Positions 36,110 through 46,281 of a stretch of 64,000 bases of DNA are shown here, piece by piece. Origin of the DNA: Bacteroidota bacterium (lineage in GTDB: Bacteria > Bacteroidota > Bacteroidia > Flavobacteriales_D > Crocinitomicaceae); assembly GCA_030148165.1 (NCBI GenBank), contig JASBTZ010000003.1, positions 930,001 to 994,000 on the forward strand. The letters run 5' to 3'. Both the position numbers and the translations under genes were made by a program. The notes below the pieces were generated by a model. That model had not been told where the DNA came from, did no database searches, and was given only the letters and a program-made list of their open reading frames with translations. The stretch's first letter is position 1. The number at the start of each line of letters is the position of its first letter.

Positions 36110-37294
36110 GTGAACGCTATTAATGCATATTTGAATAGTAATGATGGTTCAGGGCTGATCAGCATCGGTCTCGAAAGCTCAATCCGCGTGGAGGGCAATT
36201 CTCCAATGGCGGAAATCCAGTCTTTTATCGATACGTATCAAGGTGATTACATATTTATGGCTTTGAGCTATGATCTCAAAGCTGATCTGGCCAATATACC
36301 CTCTGAGAATCACGATAGACATCACTTTCCTAAAGCCATCCTCTGGGTGCCGGAAATCGTAGCTGAATTAACAGCAGACGAGATCAAATTTTTAAAAGGA
36401 CAATGTGAGCTGAACGTCATTCTGGATTTTCTAAGGAAGCAAGATCGACGAGCAGAGCTAAACCTCGAACTGAAACCTGCTACTTCAAAAGAGTCTTATT
36501 TAGAACACGTAAAGCAGATCAAGGAATCGTTGCAGTTCGGTGATATCTACGAAATGAATTATTGTCAGGAATTCTATACGGACGAGGTCACTCTGCAAGA
36601 CCCGGAACTGGCCTACTTCAAATTAAACAGTTTGACTGAAGCACCGTTCTCAGCTTACCTCTCAATCGATGAATTTGTGGTACTGTGCGGGAGCCCTGAA
36701 CGATACATCAAAAAAGTCGACTCGAAACTAATTTCCCAACCGATCAAGGGTACTATTCGAAGAGGAAGAGATTCTGCTGAAGATGAAAAGCTAAAAGAAC
36801 AACTGCGCAATGACCCGAAAGAACTTTCAGAAAACGTCATGATCGTCGATCTTGTGCGAAATGATTTATCGAGACTTGCTCGTCCATCTAGTGTGAAAGT
36901 TGATGAATTATTTGGCGTCTATAGCTTTAAAACTGTGCATCAGCTAATTTCGACCGTGTCATGCGAATTGCGAGATGAGATCAACTTTACGGATATTCTC
37001 CAGGCAACATTTCCTATGGGCTCTATGACGGGAGCACCTAAGATCAGAGCCATGGAGCTGATTGAAGAACACGAGGATTTCGCTCGTGGAATTTATTCAG
37101 GATCGATCGGGTACATTGATCCTAAAGGTGATTTTGATCTGAATGTCGTGATCCGGAGTGTTATTTACAATTCGAAAAAGGCATGTCTATCTTGTCCGGT
37201 TGGAGGAGCCATTACGATTCAATCTGATCCGGAAGCGGAATACCAGGAGTGCTTTACAAAAGTTCAATCCATTTTAAACGGTCTAAATGAATAA
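36110..37294 (+). CDS. pabB: Aminodeoxychorismate synthase component I
   Basis: 394 residues, GTG start at 36110 (MNAINAYLNSNDGSGLISIG). Chorismate-utilising-enzyme motifs: QPIKGTIRRGRD (~208-219), SENVMIVDLVRNDLSRLA (~238-255), GSMTGAPKIRAMELIEE (~307-323), RGIYSGSIGYI (~329-339) and a C-terminal GGAITIQSDPEAEYQE. PIKGT (with Lys) marks the aminodeoxychorismate synthase rather than anthranilate synthase branch, so it makes the folate precursor with a glutaminase partner that is not in this window. Overlaps tilS by 8 bp. Confidence 0.9.
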   Translation: MNAINAYLNSNDGSGLISIGLESSIRVEGNSPMAEIQSFIDTYQGDYIFMALSYDLKADLANIPSENHDRHHFPKAILWVPEIVAELTADEIKFLKGQCELNVILDFLRKQDRRAELNLELKPATSKESYLEHVKQIKESLQFGDIYEMNYCQEFYTDEVTLQDPELAYFKLNSLTEAPFSAYLSIDEFVVLCGSPERYIKKVDSKLISQPIKGTIRRGRDSAEDEKLKEQLRNDPKELSENVMIVDLVRNDLSRLARPSSVKVDELFGVYSFKTVHQLISTVSCELRDEINFTDILQATFPMGSMTGAPKIRAMELIEEHEDFARGIYSGSIGYIDPKGDFDLNVVIRSVIYNSKKACLSCPVGGAITIQSDPEAEYQECFTKVQSILNGLNE

Positions 37295-38537
37295 GCTGAT
37301 CAAACACATGAAAATGTTGTCAGGCCTCAGAGGGCGACCTCTATTCCTCGCGTGCAGTGGTGGTGTCGACTCGATGGTTCTACTCGATCTGAGCTTGAAG
37401 GTAGGTTTGAAACCACACGTTGTTCATGTAAATTATGGTTTGCGCGGTGAGGAATCAGATGCCGATGCTCTGTTCGTCGAACATTATTGCGAAAAGTATA
37501 ATCTTCCTTTCACCATACGAAGTCTTGAGATTGGCGATACTGACAACATACAGTTGCGTGCACGTCAACTTCGATATGAGCTATTGCAAGAATTACTCAA
37601 AGATAAGGAACGAGCATTGGTGCTTTTAGCTCATCATGCGGATGATCAGGTTGAAACTTTTTTTATGAACGTCACTCGCAATAGCGGGGTTATGGGTTTA
37701 AGTGGAATGCTCGAACAGCATGAACAATTCGTTCGCCCTCTGTTATCTTTTAAAAAGGAAGAAATTATAAGTTATGCTGAAGAGAACGAGATTGCCTGGC
37801 GTGAAGATAAATCCAACGAAGAATCTAAATACGTTCGCAACAGCTGGCGAAATGAATACATTCCATTTATCGAGAAGCATATACCGGAGATCAAAGATGA
37901 AGTGCTACTGCTCGTTTCAAAATTTCAGGAGCTGCAGATGGAGTTGGAATCGAATACAGAAGCGATCTTTGAAAAGATCCTACGAAATAATTTCATCAAT
38001 GAACACGATCTAAAGGCACTTTCAGAACTGGAACAAGTCGAGCTCTTCAGGCAACTGGGGCAACATCCGGGAATGCTGGAAGAGCTTAAAAAGCTTAGTC
38101 AAAAGGGGAAGAAAGTAAAACTCAAACATTCCATTTACGGATACCAATACATCATACGGGAAGAGAATGGATATTCGCTTCTTAGGGATGAACTGCAGCC
38201 AATTCCAACTATTGAAATTGCCGATGTGGATACACTTCCTGATTCTTTCGATCTGGATGTGATCTATCTGGATCGCAATAAGATTAAAGGAGAACTAAAG
38301 CTGAGATACTGGAGGGAAGGTGATCGAATCTCACCTGTTGGATTGAATGGTTCTAAACTCGTTTCAGATATTTTGACGGACCGGCATGTTTCGAATAAAG
38401 ACAGGAGTAATCAATTGGTTTTATGTGATGATGAACACATCCATTGGGTCGTCGGTCATAAGATCGGGCGCAAGGCTCTTGCGACGAATCAGACCAGTGA
38501 AAAACTAAAGATTACTATTGACCGAAAATCTCAATGA
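37287..38537 (+). CDS. tilS: tRNA(Ile)-lysidine synthetase
   Basis: 416 residues. PP-loop SGGVDSMVLLDL (~24-35), HVNYGLRGEESDADA (~49-63), LAHHADDQVETFFMN (~112-126) and the C-terminal substrate-binding domain with LKLRYWREGDRISPVG (~337-352). It converts C34 of the CAU-anticodon tRNA-Ile to lysidine so that it reads AUA; essential in most bacteria. Start overlaps pabB; the last 23 bp overlap the convergent phosphatase gene. Confidence 0.96.
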   Translation: MNKLIKHMKMLSGLRGRPLFLACSGGVDSMVLLDLSLKVGLKPHVVHVNYGLRGEESDADALFVEHYCEKYNLPFTIRSLEIGDTDNIQLRARQLRYELLQELLKDKERALVLLAHHADDQVETFFMNVTRNSGVMGLSGMLEQHEQFVRPLLSFKKEEIISYAEENEIAWREDKSNEESKYVRNSWRNEYIPFIEKHIPEIKDEVLLLVSKFQELQMELESNTEAIFEKILRNNFINEHDLKALSELEQVELFRQLGQHPGMLEELKKLSQKGKKVKLKHSIYGYQYIIREENGYSLLRDELQPIPTIEIADVDTLPDSFDLDVIYLDRNKIKGELKLRYWREGDRISPVGLNGSKLVSDILTDRHVSNKDRSNQLVLCDDEHIHWVVGHKIGRKALATNQTSEKLKITIDRKSQ

Positions 38538-40164
38538 TCGGTTCTCCTGTTACTGCACTTGGCTTCTGAAGATATAAAAGATGCGTCAATGTAGCGCTAA
38601 TATCGGTGATACTCACATGACGCAATACTTCCTGCGTTGGAATGTGTTTTCCATACCATAATAGAGGCACGTGCGTGTCATAAGCATATGCCGAGCCATG
38701 CGATGTTCCTTTTCTGGCGATATCAGAATCAGCTAGTTTAGCCAGATACCCCGATTCGAGCATCACAATTACATCACCGCTTTCTTCTTTATGATATCCG
38801 CGACGAATCATTTCCTTCCACTCATCAATATGACCGTCTTCCTGAAGCTCTTCATAGGTGTAGACCCATTTCACTTCGTCCAGTTCGCGCAGATAATCTG
38901 CGATGTAGTTCGAAACTTTTTTGCGACTAATCTTTTCGTCATCCATTTTTTCATGATCCAGATAGATATTGAGGTTGTTCGTAGAGGCAATGACATCATG
39001 ATCGAATTTCTTATCCACTTTTTCTCTTAGCTCTTCAATTATTTCCTCAACGAAAAAGTAACCTCCCGGCAATTTGTTATCTATCAACTCCTGTGGAACG
39101 GGAACCACTGCGTGATCTGCTGTTAAAAACAAAGTGAAGCCGTCTTTGCCTAGCTTTTCCTCCAATTTTGTGATCAATCTTGCTATTTCCAGATCCAGCC
39201 TGAGATACATATCCTCGATTTCGACCGAATAAGGTCCAAAAGCGTGACCTGCAAGATCAGGTGTCGAGTAGCTAATACAAAGCATGTCCGTCTGATTATC
39301 TTTTCCTAACTCTTCTGCCTCTAATGCCTTAAGCGCAAAATCAGTCAGCAAGGTATTCGAAAATGGCGTGTATGGGAACAATCCGTATTTGTGCACACCT
39401 TCCGTCGCACACATCTGTTTTAAATCATAAGGAAAAGTTGGACTGGTCTTACCTGACAATAAATGCTCATATGGAGAATCGTCCGGTCCACTTGCGGTAT
39501 ACGTTTTTATGTCATATAGCGTATTCCAGGTCTGATTAAGGTACTCATCGACAAACCCTTTCTTGTTGAATTTCTCTACCCAGTTCGGCAAATCCTTTTT
39601 GAAAAAATTACTGGTAATGAATTTTCCCGTGCTATAGTCGTACCAGTAAGAACCGTCACTTAAATGACCTCCCGGAAGAATGGCTCCTCTATCTTTAATT
39701 GACATGGAAATAACCTTCGCGTCCTTGTAAGTCAACTTCAGTTGATCAGTAATGGTGAGTACCTTGAGGTTTTGTGGTGAAGCCTTGCCGTTTTCAGAAA
39801 TGGTTCCAACGGATGATGCCTCCGAATCTCCAACGCAATTGATAACTGTTTCCGACTTGCGATCATACCAGTCATTGGCTACAATGCCATGATTATTCGG
39901 AGTTGTTCCTGTATAAATAGTTGCATGTCCCGGTCCGGTGTACGTAGGAACGTAATTATAATTCGTATTGCGACAATTCGTACCATTGTTCATCAGTTTC
40001 TTAAAACCTCCTTCACTGTATCGTTCATAATAACGATAGAGGTACTCATAGCACATCTGGTCAATCACAATACCTACCATCAACTTTGGTGAGTCACTTT
40101 GCTGAGCGTTAACCTTAAAAACAGACAGTACACTAAACAATAAAACAATTCTCTTTATTCCCAT
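38515..40164 (-). CDS. PafA-like alkaline phosphatase, periplasmic or secreted
   Basis: 549 residues from the ATG at 40164, which starts a signal peptide (MGIKRIVLLFSVLSVFKVNA). Alkaline phosphatase superfamily metal ligands and the Thr nucleophile are visible: VGIVIDQMCYEYL (~31-43), YTGPGHATIYTGTTPNNHG (~75-93, Thr plus Asn of PafA), SIKDRGAILPGGH (PafA-type Lys/Arg pair, ~150), DLAGHAFGP, LTADHAVVPVP and KGTSHGSAYAYDTHVPLL. Those residues match the broad-specificity phosphate-monoesterase PafA common in Bacteroidota. An ATG 30 nt upstream (40194) would precede the signal peptide with charged residues and is rejected. Confidence 0.92.
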   Translation of the reverse strand: MGIKRIVLLFSVLSVFKVNAQQSDSPKLMVGIVIDQMCYEYLYRYYERYSEGGFKKLMNNGTNCRNTNYNYVPTYTGPGHATIYTGTTPNNHGIVANDWYDRKSETVINCVGDSEASSVGTISENGKASPQNLKVLTITDQLKLTYKDAKVISMSIKDRGAILPGGHLSDGSYWYDYSTGKFITSNFFKKDLPNWVEKFNKKGFVDEYLNQTWNTLYDIKTYTASGPDDSPYEHLLSGKTSPTFPYDLKQMCATEGVHKYGLFPYTPFSNTLLTDFALKALEAEELGKDNQTDMLCISYSTPDLAGHAFGPYSVEIEDMYLRLDLEIARLITKLEEKLGKDGFTLFLTADHAVVPVPQELIDNKLPGGYFFVEEIIEELREKVDKKFDHDVIASTNNLNIYLDHEKMDDEKISRKKVSNYIADYLRELDEVKWVYTYEELQEDGHIDEWKEMIRRGYHKEESGDVIVMLESGYLAKLADSDIARKGTSHGSAYAYDTHVPLLWYGKHIPTQEVLRHVSITDISATLTHLLYLQKPSAVTGEPIIEIFGQ

Positions 40165-40211
40165 AGCTTCAAATTTATTCAATTCTTGACGCATATCCCC
40201 TATTCATGCCT

Positions 40212-40219
40212 TAACTTTG
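40212..40219 (+). promoter_or_regulatory. TAnnTTTG -7 box (TAACTTTG) for miaE, within an inverted repeat
   Basis: Exact consensus, 18 nt before the ATG at 40238. A TTG (40186-40188) lies 23 nt upstream as a possible -33 element. TTAAC (40211-40215) and GTTAA (40221-40225) form an inverted repeat over the -7 box and predicted start, a possible operator. Confidence 0.5.
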
Positions 40220-40237
40220 TGTTAAAAGTCGGATAAA

Positions 40238-40828
40238 ATGCTTGGACTCAAACTTCCTACCGATCCCAGATGGGTCAATATTGTTGAGAAAAATATTGAA
40301 GAGATACTCACAGATCATGCCTATTGTGAACAAAAGGCTGCGAGCAATGCGATTTCCATGATCGTTCTTTACTCGCAATATCCGGATCTGGTTAAGGCTA
40401 TGACCGAGATTGCACAGGAAGAAATGGAGCATTTCGGAATGGTTCACGACAAGATTCTCGAACGGGGAATGAAGCTCGGCTTTGAACGCAAAGATCCTTA
40501 TGTCAATGATCTGGCAGCATATCTGAAAGAAAAAAATGCGGGAGGATCAAAAGCATTTCAATTTGTTAACCGGATGATGTTTGCTGCGATGATCGAAGCC
40601 AGAAGCTGTGAGCGTTTTCGCATCCTATCCGAAGAGATCAATGATGAAGACTTACGGGAATTTTACCGAAGCCTAATGGAAAGTGAAGCACGTCATTATA
40701 CCACCTTTTTAAATTTTGCACGGAAATATGGAAAAGGCGTTGATGTGGATGCCCTCTGGAAAGATTTTCTCGACTTCGAAGCCTCCCTCATGGAAAAGTA
40801 TGGGAAGACAGAGACGATGCATGGTTGA
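40238..40828 (+). CDS. miaE: tRNA 2-methylthio-N6-isopentenyladenosine hydroxylase
   Basis: 196 residues. Ferritin-like diiron protein with the ligand motifs YCEQKAASNAI (~29-39), IAQEEMEHFGMVH (~62-74) and SEARHYTTF (~149-157), and an N-terminus LGLKLPTDPRWV typical of MiaE. It hydroxylates the isopentenyl side chain of ms2i6A37 in tRNA using O2. Monocistronic between divergent and convergent neighbours. Confidence 0.93.
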   Translation: MLGLKLPTDPRWVNIVEKNIEEILTDHAYCEQKAASNAISMIVLYSQYPDLVKAMTEIAQEEMEHFGMVHDKILERGMKLGFERKDPYVNDLAAYLKEKNAGGSKAFQFVNRMMFAAMIEARSCERFRILSEEINDEDLREFYRSLMESEARHYTTFLNFARKYGKGVDVDALWKDFLDFEASLMEKYGKTETMHG

Positions 40829-40833
40829 TTGAA

Positions 40834-42933
40834 TTACTGAACTACGAGACGATAGGTCCCAATGATCCCATGCTCATATTCAATGGTAATCAGATAAACA
40901 CCGGCTTGTCTCAATTCGAAAGTATCACCCTGCTTGAAACTTTTCTTGCTTAGAAACAGTGACCCGTCGATGGAAGATATGCTAAGAATTCCCGATTGAT
41001 TGCCCAATCCCAGGATGCTGAATTGACCATCCGTTGGATTGGGATAAATTGTTATCCCATCCATTAGATTCAATTCTGAAATACCCGAAGAATTCAAGGA
41101 ACTCAAATTAGATTTGGTGGAACCAACAGCAGCCTTGGCAGCGGGGTCACAGGCTTGAGGTAAGGCTATTTCGATGTAGTATATCGAATCAGTCGCAGGT
41201 GGATTAATGTCCGTATAACTGTTTAAGGTGTTCGCCACAGAATCAATTAATTGATAACCACTTGTATTGTTCCCTCTCCATATTCTATAGGTACCAAAGC
41301 TTAATCCTTCATAATGATTCCAGGATAAATTTACGTCATTACCGACACCAGCACTTATTTGTAACAGAATTGTTTTATGGATTGTGCCCGGATCTCCTTC
41401 CGGTCCTATTATATGCACAGGTGTAACGTAATACCTAGCTGCAACCTGATTCGGGTTGGATGTCATATCCATGAAATACCCATCCTGAGTTGAAGGTACA
41501 GAACCAATAACATTAAATACATTAGCCACAGTTGTCTCTTTATAAACGTTATAGTAATCCACAAAAGTGCTGTCGTATTGTTTTTCCCAAATGATCACGT
41601 TTTTAACGGAGTCCTGGTCAACGGATACAACACATACTTCTTGTGGTTGTAAGCAGTTGATGACAATGTCGAAGCTGTCCACATCTATCACTGGATTGTA
41701 ATTGGATATTTGAAAGGATGGTACAAATGTCATATCAATCGGGACATCATATAAATAGGATGGATTGAAATTATTAATATTAACATCTGTAACAATGTTG
41801 TTGCAATACGATAATCCGCTACTTTCCATTTCGATAACATACATTCGATCCAGCCAGTTGTTAACTCCTTGTCCAACAAAGACAAAATCTCCATTTAACT
41901 TCTCAAAGCCATCTAACCTATCAGTAATAGCAAATCCAGACCCAATGCCATAGACTGAATTCGTCCAAAGGGTGTCTCCATTACTGTTAATCTTTAATAA
42001 TTGCAGGTATGAATACGGAAGAATTGATCCATCAGCGGTAATTCCCAACATAATGTTATTGCCTGAAATCGGAAAAGCGAAGATGTCATTTGCACCAAAA
42101 CCTAAAGAGAATCTTTTTGCCCATAAGATGTTACCCATAAAATCAAATTGAATCAAACGACCATCCTTCCCAGGTCCTTGATCTACACTAACCAAATATC
42201 CCATTGATGTTTCGTCTAGGCTTTGAATATGGTGATATCCTCCCATAGGCCAACTTACCATTGAGCTAAATTCTCTTGTCCATTCAATCGTACCTATGCT
42301 GTCAAGCTTAAAGAAGAAATGGCGTGTATCAGCGCTCCCTTGATCTTCATGACTTCCCATGATAACACATCCTCCATCTGAAGCTGCTTCAACCTTGTAA
42401 ATAAAAAATCCTTGATAGTTAATCATCCAGGGATTTGGAATGGAATCAAAATATTCTCTCACCCAAATAGTATCACCTGTACTATTTAATTTGGAGACAG
42501 TATTGTTGTTAGAAATAATAAATATTTCTCCCATTGAAGATTTACTCATCGCATTACCTGATCCAACTTCGTATTCGGTACTCCAAAGGACATTACCGGC
42601 GTCATCAATACTGAGTAGAACAGTATTTCCGTTATTTCCTAAAATCAGATACGAGCTAGCTGACTCATATTCTAGCTCAATTAATTCTAATCCATTGATG
42701 TCCCTTCTCCAAACAGTGTCTCCCACTTGATTTAGTTTCATTATATGACCTGTCTGCACACCTGATGACACCCAATTCGCTATAACCAAAACTCCGTCTT
42801 GATTGGTAGACTCAATAATCTTTGTAGGTCCATTGACCGATTGAGATGGTATGTAAGTATTATTTACTAAATATTGGCTCTGTGAATAATATCCAATTCC
42901 TAAGAAAAGGATCGATAGTAGTAGCGTTCTCAT
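40834..42933 (-). CDS. Secreted protein with T9SS type A sorting domain
   Basis: 699 residues with an N-terminal signal (MRTLLLSILFLGIGYYSQSQ). The first ~400 residues are beta-propeller-like repeats of the form TKLNQVGDTVWRR / KLNSTGDTIWVRE / LKINSNGDTLWTN, a pattern I know from Bacteroidota surface proteins. Residues ~430-610 look like fibronectin type III-like domains (VIIWEKQYDSTFVDYYNVYKE; VNLSWNHYEGLSFGTYRIWR). The C-terminus (DGITIYPNPTDGQFSILG to the end) is a T9SS type A sorting tail. Probably exported across the outer membrane; function unknown. Confidence 0.88.
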   Translation of the reverse strand: MRTLLLSILFLGIGYYSQSQYLVNNTYIPSQSVNGPTKIIESTNQDGVLVIANWVSSGVQTGHIMKLNQVGDTVWRRDINGLELIELEYESASSYLILGNNGNTVLLSIDDAGNVLWSTEYEVGSGNAMSKSSMGEIFIISNNNTVSKLNSTGDTIWVREYFDSIPNPWMINYQGFFIYKVEAASDGGCVIMGSHEDQGSADTRHFFFKLDSIGTIEWTREFSSMVSWPMGGYHHIQSLDETSMGYLVSVDQGPGKDGRLIQFDFMGNILWAKRFSLGFGANDIFAFPISGNNIMLGITADGSILPYSYLQLLKINSNGDTLWTNSVYGIGSGFAITDRLDGFEKLNGDFVFVGQGVNNWLDRMYVIEMESSGLSYCNNIVTDVNINNFNPSYLYDVPIDMTFVPSFQISNYNPVIDVDSFDIVINCLQPQEVCVVSVDQDSVKNVIIWEKQYDSTFVDYYNVYKETTVANVFNVIGSVPSTQDGYFMDMTSNPNQVAARYYVTPVHIIGPEGDPGTIHKTILLQISAGVGNDVNLSWNHYEGLSFGTYRIWRGNNTSGYQLIDSVANTLNSYTDINPPATDSIYYIEIALPQACDPAAKAAVGSTKSNLSSLNSSGISELNLMDGITIYPNPTDGQFSILGLGNQSGILSISSIDGSLFLSKKSFKQGDTFELRQAGVYLITIEYEHGIIGTYRLVVQ

Positions 42934-43027
42934 AACGAATGATTTGCATCAAGTTAGTCATAATCGACATTAAATCAAAGCACTAAAGAATCAGACGTGA
43001 ACTTAATAACACGAAGAATCTATCAGG

Positions 43028-43750
43028 TTAACGTATCCTCGGATCCTCAGAATTGATCTGCGCGAACAAGAGGGTTAGCGAAACAAAAATTCCGACCAGT
43101 ATGAGGATCTGCATTAAAATGCCGAGCAGAATCTTACCGTATCCATCTTTGTATCTGATAACAGTCGCATTCCAAATAAAAACTAACACGACAAAGAGCG
43201 TGATTCCAAAATTGAAGAAAATATCGAATCCGGTAGCAAGCAGAAAGATATCCTGAACAACCGTTAGTACGATAAAGAACGATGTGGATATATACAGGAT
43301 CGAAACGAAATGTTTCGCGAAACTTAGTTTCTTGGGTATAAAAGCCAGATAGGACGACAAAACCAAAAAAGGTAAAAAGATCACCCAAAAGATGATGTGT
43401 GTTTCTCCAACTTGCTCGTCATTAAAATTGGCAGAAACAGCCCCTCCCAAAATATCCTGATTGACATTTGTCAAATGAATGGCTGCAATGGCCAATGCAT
43501 ATAACATGATCTTACCCGGACTCGCGTACAATTTGCGATTTCCCTTCCAGTAGCTTTCTATGATCGTTCGAGGTGATTTAATCACAAGCCAAACCGCGGC
43601 AAAAACCGAGCGATCAAGATCGATAAGGTTCATGAAGGTATCCGATATAATGGACCACAGCGTTGAGTCCTTCTCCCCTATTTCTTGCCCGCATTCCGAG
43701 CAATACTTGCCCGCAACATCAATTCCGCAATGCGCACAGTGTTTGATCAT
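43028..43750 (-). CDS. DUF3667-like membrane protein with N-terminal zinc ribbon
   Basis: 240 residues. Residues 1-21 form a zinc-ribbon half-finger pair CAHCG...CSECGQ. A short amphipathic part (ISDTFMNLIDLDRSVFAAVW, LVIKSPRTIIESYWKGNRKLY) matches DUF3667, and about five hydrophobic helices follow (~80-230). No function is known for the family. It begins 1 nt after the stop of the M14 carboxypeptidase gene, so it is co-transcribed with it. Confidence 0.8.
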   Translation of the reverse strand: MIKHCAHCGIDVAGKYCSECGQEIGEKDSTLWSIISDTFMNLIDLDRSVFAAVWLVIKSPRTIIESYWKGNRKLYASPGKIMLYALAIAAIHLTNVNQDILGGAVSANFNDEQVGETHIIFWVIFLPFLVLSSYLAFIPKKLSFAKHFVSILYISTSFFIVLTVVQDIFLLATGFDIFFNFGITLFVVLVFIWNATVIRYKDGYGKILLGILMQILILVGIFVSLTLLFAQINSEDPRIR

Positions 43751-43751
43751 G

Positions 43752-46106
43752 TTAATGTACTACAGCCAGTTTAACAGGTTGGATGAAGCTGTTTCCGCTA
43801 TTTACGTGAATCATATAAATACCATAGGGTAATTTAGAAGTGTCAACAGTAACATGATTCGTTTGTTCTTCAATATCCTTCGTATAAACCAATTTGCCAG
43901 CCTGATCGTAAATCTTAACCTGACCTTCATCGATCACTTGTGATAAGCTAATAATCGCTTGCTGATTTGCCGGATTCGGGAACACTTTTACACCCATCTG
44001 ACCCAGTTCATTCAGACCTGCCTCATCATTATACGATACTTTGAAATCATCGAAATAGAATCCGTCCATGGTCAAACCACCGTCTGATTCAAACTGGAAA
44101 CGTACGTTGATGATCTGTCCCAGGTAATCTGATAAGGAGATCTCTTCGTAAACCCAATCAGATGATCCTTCCCATACGGGTTCACCATCCGGTTGAGCTC
44201 CTCCGCCCCACCAGGAGTTTGTGCCTTCAACGGTATAATTTCCACACTGACCAATCCATGTGGCACCACCATTCGTAGATACCTGGAACTGGCAATAATC
44301 ATAATCCGCTTCGATCTCCCACTTCGCATAGAATGAAATCATAGCTTCAGTAGCATATGTCAGGTCGATCGATTGAATCAACTCATAAATTTCATTCGCG
44401 TTATTGGAATAATCACCTCCATCACTCTCCGTGAAACTCGTTGGTGGCGAATACGAATCATCCGTTGTCAGTGACCAGCTACCTGTCCAATTAGTTGACG
44501 TTGTCGCATCATCCGAGAACTGTAAAGTAATTGCGCCATATGTTTTGGTAATAGTGTCTCTTTTTGTCCATGTCCCATATTCTGTATTCAATACATACAC
44601 GATCGGGTCGCCATACTGAATACCTGCTGTCAGGTTATAAGAGATGGCCCCTGTTGCAGTTTCCCGTAGATTCAGATTGTAAACTACCGGTGTTCCTACT
44701 GACTGAATGTTCTGAAGTGGCTCGATAGAAACGGTTATAGGTCCGTTTTCAAATCCGAGTCTTTGTGCTGAGTGATTAAAGTTTCCGTTCATTGTTCCGA
44801 TCAAAGAAGGATCCTCATCTTTCACGGCCAGATATTTATGAGTCATGTGTGACAGGATCAAATTCGGGAAAACCATTTCCTTACAAGTAGGTAAAATCTC
44901 CGATTGTGCAGGCCAGAACTCTGGTCCAATCTCAGGTGTCATTGCAAAGACTGTGTCCTTGTTTCCAACACCGATGTCTACTTTGTACATGTAATCATCA
45001 GAATCACCAGAAGCCGGGTAAAGTCCGGAACTTTTAATGGCGGAATAACCGTTATCCTTAACCATGTGGTTTGATAAGTCCTGGAAGTAATCGTGATGAT
45101 CTGCAAATTCTGCTACTGTGGTTCCAATTGGGAATAACAGTTGATCGCCATAAGTGTGTGCATTCAATGCGGATACAAATCCGTATGTTTCCACCAACCA
45201 CTGAATGGCTTGTGTTTCCGGCTCCGAGAATGGTCCGGTTCCGGGATAGGTGTCGTCGTTCGTATTAGCACTTGTGCCTGTCGTATTCCACTGGTACGAA
45301 TAGTTACGATTCAAATCCACACCAGGATTGGTAGTTCCTACATTTCGCTTATTCTTTCGATGCATCCCTCCACCATTTGGATCATTGACTTCATTGTGAA
45401 TGTATCCATCCGGGTTAATGCACGGAACAAAATACATTTCGGTGTTATCAACTAAAAATTGTACTTCTTCATTCGTAGCGTAGTTCTCTAACAGATACCA
45501 CATGTAGAAAATCGTCTGGGACATACTTAGTGGCTCTCTCGCATGATGAATGGCCGTATAAAGAACATTTGGTTCTGTCGCGTCATCCGTTGTAGGATCA
45601 TCCGAGATCTTAACATGAAATATTGGTCTTCCTTCATTCGTTAGGAACGAAGATATCGGTGACTTTACTGTAATTAGATTTGGATATTGCGCCGCCATCG
45701 AATCCAATGCATCCAACATGTCCTGATACTTCATGAATCCCATGTAGCTGCTATTCTCAAAATAATTGGCAGGAGTTGGTGGATTGAAACCACCTGTCTC
45801 CGGAGGGCAATTCGCATTCTTTTCATGTTGCATAGCTGTACCACTATTTTTAATGTAATACGCTTTGACGTCGTCAATCAGAATATCGTACTGAAACCCA
45901 TTCGCGTTTAACTTTTGAATATCCATCTCGGAGAAGTCACTAATAAAAAAGTGACCTTGCTTGTAATTTCCGTGATCCACGGGAAGTCCCAACTCTGCCA
46001 GCTGCTGAAGGCCCTGTGAATTTGTATATATCTTCACTTTCGAGTACTTCTGTGCGAAAAGTAGTGGTGCAGACAATAGAATGACGATGCTTAGTATCAG
46101 TTTCAT
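43752..46106 (-). CDS. Secreted M14-family zinc carboxypeptidase with T9SS type A tail
   Basis: 784 residues. Signal peptide MKLILSIVILLSAPLLFAQ, a propeptide-like N-terminus, then the M14 peptidase domain (~115-420) with the zinc ligands in HHAREP (~195-200) and LNAHTYGDQLLFP (~305-317), substrate residues in DLNRNYSYQW (~271-280) and the catalytic Glu in MTPEIGPEF (~392-400). A MAM/jellyroll-like beta domain (~530-690, DGFYFDDFKV at its end) precedes the T9SS type A tail (VKVFPNPANQQAIISL...). It probably digests peptides outside the cell. Co-transcribed with the DUF3667 gene. Confidence 0.93.
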   Translation of the reverse strand: MKLILSIVILLSAPLLFAQKYSKVKIYTNSQGLQQLAELGLPVDHGNYKQGHFFISDFSEMDIQKLNANGFQYDILIDDVKAYYIKNSGTAMQHEKNANCPPETGGFNPPTPANYFENSSYMGFMKYQDMLDALDSMAAQYPNLITVKSPISSFLTNEGRPIFHVKISDDPTTDDATEPNVLYTAIHHAREPLSMSQTIFYMWYLLENYATNEEVQFLVDNTEMYFVPCINPDGYIHNEVNDPNGGGMHRKNKRNVGTTNPGVDLNRNYSYQWNTTGTSANTNDDTYPGTGPFSEPETQAIQWLVETYGFVSALNAHTYGDQLLFPIGTTVAEFADHHDYFQDLSNHMVKDNGYSAIKSSGLYPASGDSDDYMYKVDIGVGNKDTVFAMTPEIGPEFWPAQSEILPTCKEMVFPNLILSHMTHKYLAVKDEDPSLIGTMNGNFNHSAQRLGFENGPITVSIEPLQNIQSVGTPVVYNLNLRETATGAISYNLTAGIQYGDPIVYVLNTEYGTWTKRDTITKTYGAITLQFSDDATTSTNWTGSWSLTTDDSYSPPTSFTESDGGDYSNNANEIYELIQSIDLTYATEAMISFYAKWEIEADYDYCQFQVSTNGGATWIGQCGNYTVEGTNSWWGGGAQPDGEPVWEGSSDWVYEEISLSDYLGQIINVRFQFESDGGLTMDGFYFDDFKVSYNDEAGLNELGQMGVKVFPNPANQQAIISLSQVIDEGQVKIYDQAGKLVYTKDIEEQTNHVTVDTSKLPYGIYMIHVNSGNSFIQPVKLAVVH

Positions 46107-46252
46107 TTTCGAGTTTTAATAGTTGCCTGCAAGTTAAGGAAATAAGGGCAATTTTAAAACAAGTTGCTAATCACTTATCAATGATTTAGCAAGTTAATCC
46201 TGCCTTGTCAACCATCCATACCAATTCTCGGAACGCTACCTACCTTGGTGTT

Positions 46253-46260
46253 TATCTTTG
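46253..46260 (+). promoter_or_regulatory. TAnnTTTG -7 box (TATCTTTG) for sppA
   Basis: Exact consensus 21 nt before the ATG at 46282, in the divergent gap behind the carboxypeptidase gene. No convincing -33 TTG. Confidence 0.45.
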
Positions 46261-46281
46261 AGATTAGATAAATCTATTGAT

